Assembly: GCF_042657185.1 (NCBI RefSeq)
Contig: NZ_JBHSNN010000030.1
Strand: one strand, 5' to 3'
Source: Ureibacillus thermophilus
GTDB taxonomy: Bacteria; Bacillota; Bacilli; Bacillales_A; Planococcaceae
Length of the DNA stretch: 42,898 bases
The notes under the pieces are model-generated. The model was not told where the DNA came from and did no database searches. It was given only the letters and a program-made list of their open reading frames with translations. Below, piece after piece: positions 42,887 through 42,898 of the stretch; within the stretch, counting starts at the first letter, position 1, and each line of letters starts with the position of its first letter. The translations under genes were made by a program, and so were the position numbers.

Positions 42887-42898
42887 ATAGTAGAAGTG

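Overview
The window looks like chromosomal DNA of a low-GC, spore-forming Bacillales bacterium, probably from the Bacillus/Lysinibacillus/Ureibacillus part of the order. Gene order closely follows Bacillus subtilis in several blocks: tsaE-tsaB-rimI-tsaD / ydiF / rex-tatA-tatC / ydiL / groES-groEL, the des-desK-desR block, and the ku/ligD pair. The S-layer-anchored protein and the base composition fit the Lysinibacillus/Ureibacillus side, but the genus is an inference. No tRNA, rRNA or CRISPR array was seen.

Layout. 1-1050: the 5' part of an ISL3-type transposase gene with its IS end, abutting a broken acetyltransferase. 1437-1523: a possible 28-residue membrane peptide. 1682-4291: overlapping operon for tRNA t6A synthesis (tsaE, tsaB, tsaD) with rimI. 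4292-4879: a dispersed repeat copy followed by a dense cluster of eight DnaA boxes, then ydiF (ABC-F) on the minus strand. 6949-8834: rex, tatA, tatC. 8876-9604: CPBP membrane protease. 9733-11838: CIRCE-controlled groES-groEL, followed by a terminator and an ORF-less group IIC intron (11924-12561). 12907-14112: YkuI-like degenerate EAL protein. 14259-15548: spore cortex hydrolase of the SleL/YaaH type that appears to start at ATT. 15734-17962: secreted YcdB/SLH surface protein. 18185-19565: metal-responsive ArsR repressor with operator and a CDF zinc exporter. 19594-22355: divergent LigD and Ku (bacterial NHEJ). 22417-23862: tyrosine phenol-lyase/tryptophanase family enzyme. 24133-25293: EndoQ-type DNA repair nuclease. 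25470-29749: carboxylesterase, then LysR, Sel1-repeat protein and coproporphyrinogen/protoporphyrinogen oxidase. 29765-35303: SAM riboswitch controlling yitJ-metH. 35346-36029: degenerate tandem repeats and a PAT-type acetyltransferase. 36130-38963: cold-response desaturase and DesKR. 39143-40120: proline dehydrogenase. 40506-42812: pncB-nadE for NAD salvage.

Most genes are housekeeping. The unusual material is between them: the DnaA-box cluster, a three-copy dispersed repeat family of about 170-185 bp with conserved hairpins (4314-4498, 17970-18142, 38967-39138), the ORF-less intron placed directly after the groEL terminator, the ATT initiation codon, and a degenerate 21-22 bp tandem repeat. 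No wholly new multi-gene system was recognised. The dispersed repeat and the DnaA cluster are the best candidates for further attention.
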